Shown here piece by piece: positions 41,270-52,275 of a DNA stretch of 64,000 nucleotides; the stretch's first letter is position 1, and each line of letters opens with the position of its first letter. Position numbers and translations under genes: made by a program. This DNA comes from Amaurobius ferox (Eukaryota; Arthropoda; Arachnida; Araneae; Amaurobiidae): NCBI GenBank assembly GCA_951213105.1, contig OX578134.1, positions 139,413,793-139,477,792 of the forward strand, given 5' to 3'. The notes below the pieces were generated by a model, which saw nothing but the letters and a program-made list of their open reading frames with translations, searched no databases and was not told where the DNA came from.

Positions 41270-41646
41270 TAATAATACCGACCGGTTTTGAAAGTAAGAA
41301 ACAGTCTTCTTTGACAGAACACACAAAAAGCTCAAACTTCCTTCGTGAGAGCAAGTTCGGCAACTGATGTAAGAGCAGAAAACATGGATGAAGATGGGAG
41401 AGGATGTTGCCAATAACGTGAGAGAAAAAAGGCTAAAAATCCAAATGCAAGGGACAAAAGGTGGATCACAATGAATTAACAATAAAATACCAAAGACGAA
41501 AACTAATGTCCAATAAAAAATGTAAATCACTTTCTCAGTGAGTAAAAGTGCGAGACACCGATGCCCTAAAAATGGCAATGAATCTGTTTCGGAAGCAGCA
41601 TGATTACCCAAACCATCTATAAAAAATAACAGATTCTAAGCAAAAA
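41270..41646 (-). mobile_element. Penelope-like element 3' tail
   Basis: Lies directly downstream (minus sense) of the three-fold repeat below. It contains TGTCAAAGAAGACTGTTTCT followed by AAAACCGGTCGGTATT, which resembles the AAGAAG...CCGGTCGGTATT text common near Penelope 3' ends. A 121-codon minus frame is hydrophobic and cysteine-rich, but I read it as incidental translation of the tail and not as a protein. Confidence 0.5.
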
Positions 41647-42600
41647 AAATAAATAGGAGGGTTATTGGCTTTATAAGTTAAAATAGATAATACCGTCAAT
41701 AAATACTCAGGTAAAGCATGAACATTTTCGACAAAAGAATAAGGAGGCAGACTAAATAAAAGAAATTAAACCTGATATCTCCAAGAAGAAGAAAAGAAAT
41801 GACAATTACCATTCGTAGGAGAGTTAGACTCAGAAACAGTCATTACATTTACAAGAAAGTCATATTCAAAAATGAAATTAGAATTAACATTTGGTCTTAG
41901 CTTCCGAAAAATTAAAATCATAATTCGAACTCCACACATGTCCAGCAACATTCTAACCAAAAAAAAATAAATAGGAGATTTATTGGCTTTGGAAGTTAAA
42001 ATAGATATAATACCGTCAATAAATACTCAGGTAAAACATGAACATTTTCAACAAAAGAATAAGGAGTCAGACTAAATAAAAGGAATTAAACCTGATATCT
42101 CCAAGAAGAAGAAAAGAAAGGACAATTACCATTCATAGGAGAGTTAGTCTCAGAAACAGCCATTACATTTACAAGAAAGTCATATTCAAAAATGAAAGTA
42201 GAATTAACATTTGGTCTTAGCTTCCGAAAAATTAAAATCATAATTCGAACTCCACACATGTTCAGCAACATTGTAAACAAAAACAAATAAATAGGACAGT
42301 TATTGGCTTTGGAAGTTAAAATAGATAATTCCGTTAATAAATAATCAGGTAGAACATGAACATTTTCAACAAAAGAATAAAGAGGCAGACTAAATAAAAG
42401 GAATTAAACCTGATATCTCCAAGAAGAAGAAAAGAAAGGACAATTACCATTCATAGGAGAGTTAGTCTTAGAAACAGCCATTACATTTACAAGAAAGTCA
42501 TATTCAGAAATGAAATTAGAATTAACATTTGGTCTTAGCTTCCGAAAAATTAAAATCATAATTCGAACTCCACACATGTTCAGCAACATCAGAATTTGAA
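41647..42600 (-). repeat. Three tandem copies of a Penelope endonuclease/3'-UTR unit
   Basis: Three units start at about 41647, 41967 and 42286 (common landmark CCTGATATCTCCAAGAAG at 41771, 42091 and 42409, so periods of 320 and 318 bp). In minus sense each unit begins with the end of the GIY-YIG domain: DVAEHVWSSNYDFNFSEAK in the first, with the start progressively truncated in the others. It continues into untranslated AT-rich text (TTCTTTTCTTCTTCTTGGAG, TTTAGTCTGCCTCTTTATTC). The copies differ at scattered bases only. Tandem partial copies of the 3' region are a known habit of Penelope-like elements. Confidence 0.8.
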
Positions 42601-43141
42601 ACTTCTTGTTTAGAAACATGGCACATGGGCTCCTTAATACGAAACGTAAGAGTTCTATTTATTTTATTAGCAAAACCAAAACTGCATTTGAATAATATTT
42701 GATAAATACCCTAAGGATTAAAGTCACTAATAGAGTCTTAAAGCGGCGAGAAATCAAGTTTAAGAGGTTGGTTGGTTGGTATATTGGGGTTTTATGGCAA
42801 AAAATCACATTTTAATGAGGATTAAAACAACACCTAAAACTGGCATGTGAAAAAACATCGGTAACATTAAAGTTAACAGATGAATAAAAAGATGAAGCGA
42901 TGGAATTACGTGGACAAACTTCCTGAAGTTGAAGGTTTGGAACCAGATTCGGTTTGCTGAAGTCATACAATACCTTGCCAATAATAGTGGTATCTAAAAC
43001 AGCAGCCAAATATTTCAGATATTCAATCTCACCATTAAGTGCCTGATAATCAAAACACAAATTTATGGCACGGTGAATATAAGTGTAAAAATCAGAAGAT
43101 TTTTGTTGATTATGATGATGTAAGCGAACATAAGGGGGCAT
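42523..43141 (-). pseudogene. Penelope-like RT/endonuclease fragment
   Basis: The minus-strand frame 43141-42812 includes SSDFYTYIHRAINLCFDYQA followed by EIEYLKYLAAV. This resembles the region after the reverse-transcriptase core in Penelope-like proteins (F..YIHR..N.P......E...IK..A). Farther along (42640-42523), in another frame, comes KEPMCHVSKQEVSNSDVAEH followed by VWSSNYDFNFSEAKTKC, the second half of a GIY-YIG endonuclease with its conserved K-H-like basic stretch and AEH. The linker and the YIG half are eroded. The RT palm with its YXDD motif is not present in the window. A dead, 5'-truncated retroelement. Confidence 0.7.
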
Positions 43142-43429
43142 GGAAACAGATAGATTTTACGGAATAAGTTGAGAATGAGGAATCATTTTTTATAATAGTA
43201 ATATTAAGACAAAAATATTTGATTATTACATTCTACTTCATGAGTAAAATTATTACAAGGGTCACGTAATTCTAGCATTTCAGGTTTTTACTAATCTGTT
43301 AGCTATAAGGTTACGAATATTATTTCACTTTTTATTTCTAGGTGTTTTTTAACCACTGAACAAAAGTAATTTCCCTTTCCTTAAAGACACTAGTCCTGTC
43401 TCGAATATTTGGGGTATTAATTACATTCC

Positions 43430-43600
43430 TTTGGAATACAGTCTTGGTATGTTGGACAAACAAAATACCTGTTACGTTTCGCATTAAGGAGCATATATGT
43501 CATGTTTCTAAACAAGAGATTTATAAGTTTGCAATTGCTGAACATTCTTGGAACTCTAATCCCGTTTTAACTTTCAGGAAGCTCAGATCATTTTTTACAT
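43430..43600 (+). pseudogene. GIY-YIG endonuclease fragment of a second Penelope-like copy
   Basis: The plus strand gives WYVGQTKYLLRFALR (43445-43489), then after a one-base shift KEHICHVSKQEIYKFAIAEH and SWNSNPVLTF. YVGQTK is the YIG half of the domain, and EH...AIAEHSW is its helical half. The same KEH.CHVSKQE text occurs on the minus strand at 42640-42600, so two copies of one family lie tail against tail. One frameshift splits the domain, and no RT text is upstream. Confidence 0.75.
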
Positions 43601-44200
43601 TCTAAAATTGAACATTCTCAATGACATTCTAAATTAAACTTTCTTGAAAGTGCATCGATTGTTTTTTTGTTTTTTAGTGAAACTTTCTTAATAATGATAA
43701 TTGACCTTTTTGCGCTTCCGAGTGGGAATCTATTTTAGTTTTTTGATTTCTTTCGCTTCCATCTTCTTATTTTGATTATTTTATTCATTTTCCAGATTTT
43801 ATTAGTTGTATTTGTTGACGGTGTTAGTATGCTTTTAGGCTTCCAAAATCGTTTTCAGTTCTACTTATTTGTCATATTTTTCTAGAATTTTGTATTTTCA
43901 CAGTCAGTTTGGTTGACTCATGCAACTTGTGAAACAGGCTGATTGCCATTTTTGATTGAATACATGTAGTACATTTATACATGTAGTTTTACTCACTGAA
44001 TAAGTGGTTTCAATCCCTTGTCAGATGTCCACTTTCCTGTTGGACATCTTACCGTTTAGTCATTGTGTGCCACTTATTGTTCTTTTCTCCTGGGTTTTTA
44101 CCTCTATTTTTTTTGCATTTAGCAACATAATACCTTGTCCTTCCGTCTCCCCGTGCCTTTTCTTAAATAAATGGAAGAACACTTCCTAGTTATTCACAAA
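43600..44200 (+). mobile_element. Probable 3' UTR of the plus-strand Penelope copy
   Basis: AT-rich text following the endonuclease fragment with a (T)n-rich TTTTCTCCTGGG...TTTTTTTTGCATTTAGCAAC stretch. It resembles in order the minus-strand tail at 41640-41340 (TTTTCTCTC, GCAACATCCTCTCCC). A 20-base inverted pair lies at about 44024-44048 (AGATGTCCA / TGGACATCT). Confidence 0.4.
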
Positions 44201-44700
44201 ACTTCAACGTTTATTCATAGAACAGAAGAGCACTTATTCATTCAAGATCATTACCAGTAACTTAATGCAAAATAATAATTTTAATTCCTTACTTCGAATA
44301 ATATATATTTTATGAAAGCACACTATGTATTGTATGCAAAGAAAATAAGATTGCATTTAAAGTTAAGATTTTATTCACATCCCTGATTTTGTAAATTACC
44401 AACAACTTGCATAAATTGTCAACAACTTGCATAAATTGCCAATAACTTTCAAATTTTACTGCAGATAACATAATCCTAGTACTTTGTCCTTTTTTTCTCT
44501 CTTTGACACATAATACCTACAATGGCAATTGAGGATTGTTATGATTTTGCGATCTATGAAGACTAACAAATCCATTCTTATAACTCAGCTGGCATCAAAT
44601 ATCTATGAATATAAAATGCCAAAGTATTTTGTGAGTAAAATCGTATTTACTGCGGTTTTCAAACAGCATGAACTCACGTTTTAGTAATTTTGATGTGGCG

Positions 44701-44950
44701 GCCTGTGTGGTAAGACTGTATTTGTTGGTTAGGTTTGAAAAATTACGACAGACAGTAAATTTTCTTGCTGCCATTAATGGTATAAGGGTTTGGACGGGAC
44801 GGCCTAGTGGTTGAATACGGGGATTGCCTGTGTGGTAAGACTGTATTTGTTGGTTAGGTTTGAAAAATTACGACAGACAGTAAATTTTCTTGCTGCCATT
44901 AATGGTATAAGGGTTTGGACGGGACGGCCTAGTGGTTGAATACGGGGATT
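44701..44950 (+). repeat. Perfect 125-bp tandem duplication including a SINE 5' end
   Basis: Copy 1 is 44701-44825 and copy 2 is 44826-44950. Both run from GCCTGTGTGGTAAGACTG to GTTGAATACGGGGATT with no difference that I can find. The right part (GACGGGACGGCCTAGTGGTT) is the head of the SINE that continues at 44951, so the A box is present twice. Confidence 0.95.
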
Positions 44951-45215
44951 GCACTCAGAGGAGCCGAGTTCTATTTTCGGCTCTGTTTAAACTGTTCCTA
45001 GGTTTACGCGGAGTACAGCCACGTTAAATATGTGGGTCTGAAAGTCCTTCCGAGAAGTTGGTAGTAGGAAAAAGAGGGCCTTGTCGAAGTCTCTCCCATT
45101 GGGATCCGGTATAAATTGGGTGGCACTGTCTCGGCCGTCCAAACAGATACCTTAACTCTTCGGGTATGTCGGGAGGTCTAGGTCGAAAGAAAAGAAAATA
45201 GGTATCTGGATTTAA
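44909..45215 (+). mobile_element. tRNA-derived SINE, copy 2
   Basis: The head GGACGGCCTAGTGGTTGAA carries an A-box-like CTAGTGGTT. The B-box region GCCGAGTTCTATTTTCGGC (44963-44981) sits in a strong GAGCCG/CGGCTC hairpin like a tRNA T arm, but has lost the GGTTCRANTCC consensus. The body (GCGGAGTACAGCCACGTTAA, AGTCCTTCCGAGAAGTTGG, AAATTGGGTGGCACTGTC, CGGCCGTCCAAACAG) is shared with the minus-strand SINE at 19548. The tail is A/GAAA-rich (AAAGAAAAGAAAATA near 45186). The decayed B box suggests it is no longer a strong polymerase III template. Confidence 0.8.
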
Positions 45216-46326
45216 GAATTGAAAAGAGCCCAAAACTGCAAAACAGATCTACAAATCCTGCAATGATTCAAATTCAAGTATAACATAAACATATTCTTTA
45301 ATTTTGATATTAAGATTTTTATATACATTCAAATTTCATAAGATATCCGTTAGATATCAGGTCGGTAGTTCCATTAATTTCATTATTAAACTTGATCACA
45401 TAAATACTGTATATAACTTATTTTGCATTCCTTATATTTACTTCAAGACATTTGAATTAGAACATAAAATTCTATTATGATCAGTCCAATAGTTCTTAGA
45501 ACAACATGTAAAACTTTACTCGTTTAAATCATTTCGTAAATAGATAATTTTACTTCATTTAATTTAACATGAACATTTAAATACCAACGAGAACCTTTAC
45601 ACCTGACTATATCTTTAGGATATTTCTGATCATTCAATAAATATTTTAAATAGGTATATTTAAGCCAAGCTCTAAGGATTCCAAAAATTCTTCTTCTTTT
45701 TAAAGGAAAATACTTATAGTTCCTTGGTGGATTATAGCAAACCTGACGGTAAATACAATTAATATGAGATGGGGATTTTATGCTTAATCTTAAATTTAGT
45801 CAATGTTATGAAATATGGAGAGAATTCTCACATGACCGCCAGATTTCATTTCGTTGTTCCATCTCCCTAAAAGTAGCGTCTCTCAACCGCTACTCACAAA
45901 ACTCTGACGTTACAACTACATATACAAATATTCAAGTACTACATATTCAAGCACTTGCATAAACTGGCGCGCCGAAGGAAAATATGAATTAAACAAGCAA
46001 AAGCAATACTTCTACTTCCAACGTACTTTTAAAGAGGAAGTCTCAGGCTCGAAAATAACATAGTTGCGGTTTTTCCGCAGACGAAATTTAACGCAGCATA
46101 TTATACTTACATTGAACTTGAAAAAGGCATTTAAAAAAAGGAAAATAAGAACTAGCAAAATACAAATATAACAACGCTAACATTGCAGATAATAACATGT
46201 CTGAATCTTTTTGAAGATAATATCAAATACCTACAAATATATACAGATCACTTGCTACCATTGCGGCTATTGTGAATTCGATGTTGAAGAGTGAAAATAC
46301 GCAAAAAAGACCCATAGATCTTTCAA
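45216..46326. other. AT-rich DNA, nothing firm
   Basis: A stretch at 45770-45980 is somewhat GC-richer and ends ACTGGCGCGCCGAAGG. It may be a retroelement leader relic, but no terminal repeats or coding text support this. Confidence 0.45.
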
Positions 46327-46349
46327 TCTATATAAATAAAAATGAAAAT

Positions 46350-46382
<33 letters not shown>

Positions 46383-47241
46383 CCGTCATCACGGGAGAAC
46401 GGCTGAACCGAATTTGATGAAATTTTGTGGGTAGCCTAGAAATAGCCCCACTTAAAATTTAGTCTATAGTTGGTATTTCTACGACCAGTGGTTTTCGAGA
46501 TATTAGTAAAAAACGAAACTTTCGTTTGTCTCATCATCACGAGAGAACGGCCTAACCGAATTTAATGAAATTTTGTGGGTGGCCTTGAAATATCCCCCCA
46601 TAAATTTTGCCCAAGTTTCGAGTTTCTAAGACCAGGGGTTGTCGAGATATTAATGAAAAACGGAACTTTTTTTATAGGAGATCTACTCTCCAACTCCGTG
46701 GTTTATCCAAACGAAAAGGATAAAAATCGTTTGTTTAAAACGTCAAAGGGAATTAAAACTTTATTTTTGAGTTTGATGCAGGATTTTTGCATTAAATAGT
46801 CAGTATCTGAAAGCATAAATTGTATGACACATGAATTTAAATGGAAAAATCTACCTCCATGTTTTATATTTCACACGCTTTTACTCAACGATTAGAAGTA
46901 TAAAGAAATTAAAATGGTTATTTAATTTCGCATTTTATGAGGAAGATTCTATCTTATATAATGTTGCTCGACAAAGGAATGGAATTAAATGTGTTTGTTA
47001 ATGATTATTATTATTTTTTCGATTTGAATAATAAATAAATGGATATTAAAATATATCTTATAAATGATCGGTTTGATTTTTTTTAATTATATTATTTGCG
47101 AACTGCATACATCACTTTCATGTATTTTAGCAAAGAGGTTTTAAGCTTATATATTGTGTTTAGCTAATAAACTTATATACTGTTTACCCAATAAATTCAT
47201 TTATCCAATTGTTTAAACAGAAAAAGAGTAGAATCGGTATA
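46327..47241 (+). mobile_element. Helitron-like unit 0 (3'-truncated)
   Basis: Begins TCTATATAAATAAAAATGAA after an A, followed by a (CTGT)n tract and the block CATCACGGGAGAACGGCTGA, ACCGAATTTGATGAAATTTT. It then carries a second, related CATCACGAGAGAACGGCC block. It runs to CAGAAAAAGAGTAGAATCGG, where the homologous text in later units continues TATATCTTCTAAT. Here the next unit's TCTATATAAAT start is joined at that point, so this unit lacks its 3' end. No Rep/helicase coding text: non-autonomous. Confidence 0.65.
46350..46381. repeat. (CTGT)n microsatellite in unit 0
   Basis: About eight CTGT units ending GTTTGTCCC. The equivalent tracts are at 47265-47311 and 52242-52274. Fixed position relative to the unit start, variable length. 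Confidence 0.95.
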
Positions 47242-47263
47242 TCTATATAAATAAAAATGAAAA

Positions 47264-47313
<50 letters not shown>

Positions 47314-50300
47314 ACACCATCACGGGAGAACGGCTGAACCGAATTTGATGAAATTTTGTGGGTAGCCCAGAAATAGCCCCACTTAAAATTATATCCGTAT
47401 TTTGAGTTTCTACGACCAGTGGTTCTCGAGATATTAGTAAAAAACGAAATTTTCGTTTGTCTCATCGTCACGGAAAAACGGCTGAACCGAATTTAATGAA
47501 ATTTGGTGAACAGCCTTGAAATATCCCCCCATAAATTTTGTCCAAGTTTCGAGTTTCTAAGACCTGGGGTTGTCGAGATATTAATGAAAAACGGAACTTT
47601 TTCCTAGGAGTTCTACTCCCTAACTCCGTGGTTTATCCAAACGAAAAGCTTGAAAATCGTTTGAAAGTGAATTAAAATTTAATCTCTGAGTTTGATGGGA
47701 GATTTTTTGCGTTAATTAGTCACTTTCTGAAAACATGAATTGTTTGATACATGATTTAAAGGGGAAATCTATCTCCATGGTTCATGGTTTATTTAAAACA
47801 AGCTTTTACGGAACAATGAGAGGTATAGAGAAATCAAAATCGTTATTTAATTTCGCAGTTTATGTTATAAGACATGACATATTTAACATGTTATAAGATT
47901 CTATCTTATATCATGTTACTCAGAAACGCAATTAAATTAAATCTGTCTGTTGATTTTAATAATTATTTTTTCGATTTGAATAATAAATAAATGGATATAA
48001 AAATATATTTTAGAAAAGAACGATTTGATTTTTCTTATAGCATTTTTGACTGGATAGTATCAATTACGGTCTTCAGGTTTAAAAATTATTATTATTTATA
48101 TTTTCGGGGATTATTGATTCAAGGATTATTGATATTTTCAAGTTATTATGCAATTATTTTATTATGACAAAAATTGTTTAAACTCATATATTGTATGTTG
48201 TACGAATCTTCTACAAATACACGTGTATATCTTTTAATCTACGAGAATATAAGTAGTACAGGTATATTGACATATGTTTTGATATATATTGGCATATATT
48301 GGAATCAATTACGACCTTCTGGTATAAAGAGTACGGATATTATTGATGTTTTCAATTTATTACGTCATCTCTTTTATTTTGCCAAATATTTTTGAGACGC
48401 ATATTGTAATACGGGTAATCTTCTACTAACACATTGGCATATTTTCTGATCTGCGACAATATAATTAGTACGGGGTTGCATATATTCATTCAATTCCTAT
48501 TTTTTCTTCTGTAAATTTGCTTACAAAAGGGGGCAGGATGTTTTATTCTTCAGATCTGATAGTGAAGATAATTTTGCATAGTGAGAACATATATTCTTAA
48601 ACTTCTCTTTAGGAGCAATAAATTTAATATTTTAACAGAATTTGCACATGATTGCGAACTTTAAGTTTCTTTAAATTATACACTCCGTACGAATAACGGG
48701 TGTGCTGTTAGTGGTTAATAAATTTTAACATTTTAGGAGGATATATCATGTTGCTCGGCATCGCAATTAAATTAAATGTGTTTGTTAATGTTTTTATTAT
48801 TTTTTTTCGATTTAAATAATAAATAAATGGATAAATTGATATAAAAGTATATCTTATGAATGGACGGTTTGATTTTTCTTTTAATTATATTAATTGCTGA
48901 CTGCGTACATCAATTGCATTTATTTTGGCAAAGAGTTTTCAAGCTTATATCGTATTTAGCTACTAAACTCATATATTGTGTTTAGCCAATAAATTCATAT
49001 AGCCGATTGTTGAAACAGAAAAAGAGTAGAGCGGGTATATCTTCTAATACAATTGTAGTGTTTTCATTTAGTATATTGAAACGGGATAAGAATGTTTCAT
49101 TCAGATCTGCAAATTTAAAGCTACGAATTTGGAGGGATATCGCTAATTTGACAACTTTTCTTAAACTTTGCAAATTGACGGAAATGTCGCCAAATTGATA
49201 TAAACGACACACAAACAGCTGCCATAAACCTTCGGGTTGGTCGTGTGGCTTGGGTCTTCTACATATCAATGAAATTTTTTTTTGTTTTGTTAGAAGAGAG
49301 TACTGAAATGATGTTTGGTTAGCATTTCTCTGTCAGACCAACCATCCTACTTAGTAATACATTTAGCGAATTTTTAAAATGTCACCAAATTGATAAAAAT
49401 GTTTTCAAATCTATAAAAATATCTTGAAATTGATAAAATTGCGCTACATAAATGATATTAATTGTTTTTTGTTAGGGGATAGTATTGTGATGATATTTCG
49501 TCAATTTGTCGCAAAGTGGAACTGTCAATTCTACAGTCCCACTTGGCGATAAATTTGGCGATTTTTTAAAATGTCGCTAATTTGACGAAACTGTCGCCAA
49601 ATGTTCCATAGAAATATAACTATTGAGACGATATTTTTTCTACCAATTTATTTGAAGCAAATGATATCATGTCGCTTAGCAACGGATTTAAATCCTATGT
49701 GTTTATGCGGCAGACGATTTTTATTAAATCCTTTCCGATTTGAATAATGAAGATATGTATATAAAATAAATTTCATTGCCATTTCATTTTGGACTGGATA
49801 ATATCAATTATACTCCTCAGGTTTAAACATTATTATTATTGATATTTTCCGGAATTATTGATTCAGGGATTATTGATATTTTTAAGTTATTACGCCATTG
49901 TTTTATTGCGGCAAAAATTGCTGACACACGCATATTGTACGTTGTACGAGTAATCTTCTAGGAATGCACGGGTATATCTTCTAACCTACGAGAATATAAG
50001 TAGTACAGGTATATTGGCATATATTTTGACATATATTGGCATATATATTGGAATCAAGTACAGTCTTCTGGTATGAAGATTAAGGGGATTAATTAGATAT
50101 TCAATTTATTACGTCGTCTGTTGTATTTTACCAAAAAACATTTGTGACTCATATTGCAAAACGGATAATCTTCTACTAATAATCGGACATTATAAGTAGT
50201 ACGTGTATATCTTCCCATATAATTTTAGCACTTTAATTTTGACATATATTGGAATAAATGACTGTCTTCAGATTTAAAGATTACGGGTTTATTGGTATTT

Positions 50301-50667
50301 TCAATTTATACATGTAATCTACTAATACAGGTTATATTTTCTAATATTCGCGTATATAATTAGTACGGGTCCCATACAATTTTAACGCTTTTATTTTGCA
50401 TATATTGATTCAATTCCATATTTTTTTTTATATTTGCTTACATAAGAGGTCCAAGATGTTTTATTCTTCAGATCTGTCCATGAAGATAATTTTATATAGT
50501 GAGAACAGAGATTCTTATACTTCTTTTTAGGAGCATTATATTAAATATTTTAACAGAATATTTTGATTAAACATGTCATTTAGTATACTATAAGAATTTG
50601 GGCATGATTATGAATTTCAAGTTTCTTTATATTATATACTCCGTACGAAGAACGGGTATGCTGCTAG
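47242..50667 (+). mobile_element. Helitron-like unit A
   Basis: Starts TCTATATAAATAAAAATG with a (CTGT)n tract. It ends TACTCCGTACGAAGAACGGG followed by TATGCTGCTAG, that is a CCGT/ACGG hairpin, eight spacer bases and a terminal CTAG followed by T. TC start, CTRR end and 3' subterminal hairpin are the accepted Helitron signature. An internal, diverged end (CCGTACGAATAACGGGTGTG then CTGTTAG, 48687-48714) splits it into two sub-units, each with TTTTCGATTTGAATAATAAA and ATTATTGATTCAGGGATTAT text. No open frame for the Rep/helicase protein. It is almost identical to unit A' (52220-55621). Confidence 0.75.
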
Positions 50668-52219
50668 TCTTCTAATAATATTTTTGTGTTTTCATTTAGT
50701 ATATACAAACTGGATCACGATATTTTATTCAGATCTGCGAATTTAGAGCTACCAATTCGGTTGAATATCGCTAACTTGGTAACTTTTCTTAAACTTTACC
50801 AAATTAGTGGAAATGTCTCCAAATTGATAAAAGTGACGCAAATCAATGAAATTAAATTTGTTTTGTTAAAAGTACTGAAATGGTGTTTCGTTAGAATTTG
50901 TCTGTCAGTCCAACCGCCCTATTTAGTAACCCATTTAGCGACATTTTAAAATGTCACCAAATTGATAAAAATATTTATAAATCCATAAAAATATTTTGAA
51001 ATTGATAAATTGCCCTAAATAAACGAAATTGTGTTTTTTTAGGGGATAATATTTTGATGATGGTTCGTCAATTTATCGCCAAGTGGGACTGTCAGTTCTA
51101 CAGTCCCACTGGGCGATAAATTTGGCGATTTTTTAAAATGTCGCCAAACCTTCATTAGAGATATTCAGACGATATTTTGACCACCAATTTATTTGAAGCA
51201 AATCATAACATGTCGCTTAACAACGGATAGCGACATGTTATGATTTAATAACGGATAAATTTAACGTGTTTATGAGGAAGAAAATTTTTATTAAATATTT
51301 TCCGATTTTAATGATGAAGATATGTATATAAAATAAATTTCATTGCCATCGTATTTTTGACTGGATAATATCAATTACGATCTTCATGTTTAAACATTAT
51401 TATTATTGATGTTTTCGGGGATTATTGATTCAGAGATTATTGATATTTTCAATTTCTTATGGCATTGTTTTATTGCGGCAAAAATTGTTGAAACTCATAT
51501 ATTGTACGTTGTACGAGTAATCTTCTACAAATGCTCGGGTATATCTTCTAATGTAAGAGAATATAAGTAGTACATGTATATTGGCATATATTGGAATCAA
51601 GCCTTCCGGTGTGAAGATCACGGGGATTATTGATATTTTTAATTTATTAAGTAATCTGTTATATATTGGCAAACATTTTTTCAAACTAAATATTATAATA
51701 CGGGTAATCTTTTACTAACACAAGGACATATCTTCTAATCTATGACATTATATGTAGTACGGGTTTATCTTTCCATATAATTTTAGCACTTTCACTTGGG
51801 CACATATTGGAATTAATTACTGCCTACTGGTTTAAAGATTACGGACTTATTGATATTTTCAATGTATACATGTAATGTCATAATACAGGTTATATATTCT
51901 AATATTCGCGTATATAAGAAGTACGGGTCCCATACAATACGCTATTATTTTGCATACATTGATTCAATTCCATACTTTTTATAAATTTGCTTGCAAAAAA
52001 GGCCAGGATATTTTATTCTTCAGATCTACCCGTGAAGATAATTTTGTATAGTGAGAACAGAGATCCTGAGGTTTCTTTTTAGGAGCATTGTATTAAATAT
52101 TTTAACAGAATATTTTGATTAAGCATGTCATTTAGTATACTATAGGAATTTGCACATGATTATGAATTTTAAGTTTATTTATATTATATACTCCGTACGA
52201 AGAACGGGTATGCTGCTAG
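50668..52219 (+). mobile_element. Helitron-like unit B (5'-truncated tandem copy)
   Basis: Follows the CTAG of unit A directly, starting TCTTCTAATAATATTTTTGT, which corresponds to the internal position around 49043 in unit A. It continues colinear with the 3' half of A and ends with the same CCGTACGAAGAACGGGTATG, CTGCTAG at 52219. It is thus a second 3' half attached to a complete unit. Diverged from A by scattered substitutions and indels. Non-coding. Confidence 0.75.
51071..51122. repeat. Strong internal hairpin in unit B
   Basis: ATTTATCGCCAAGTGGGACT and AGTCCCACTGGGCGATAAAT are inverse over about 21 bases with one mismatch, with a 9-base TCAGTTCTA loop. The equivalent places in A (about 49507) and A' (about 54456) have a weaker left arm (GTCGCAAAGTGGAACTG). 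Confidence 0.85.
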
Positions 52220-52242
52220 TCTATATAAATAAAATTGAAAAT

Positions 52243-52275
<33 letters not shown>

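Noticed and set aside
41246..41611. 121-codon hydrophobic minus-strand frame that looks like a membrane protein
   Set aside because: It lies in the Penelope 3' tail, is T-rich on the coding strand (which yields Phe/Leu/Ile/Cys), and has no homologous frame in the plus-strand copy.
42812..43141. Treating this frame as a host gene
   Set aside because: The FYTYIHR...E.EYLK text and the neighbouring GIY-YIG remnants place it in a Penelope-like element.
44005..44060. Hammerhead ribozyme near the plus-strand Penelope 3' end (read on the minus strand)
   Set aside because: CTGACAAGGG...GAAAC resembles the core, but the conserved G of CUGANGA is absent and stem II cannot form. A covariance-model search would decide.
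46350..46381. (CTGT)n tracts, and elsewhere the short unit repeats at 32714, as CRISPR-like arrays
   Set aside because: They are simple tandem repeats without unique spacers, and the window is eukaryotic.
48174..48395. 73-codon frame present twice, almost identical (also 53128-53349)
   Set aside because: Identity reflects the near-identical repeat units A and A'. The frame is not present in unit 0 or B, and there is no sign of protein-level conservation.
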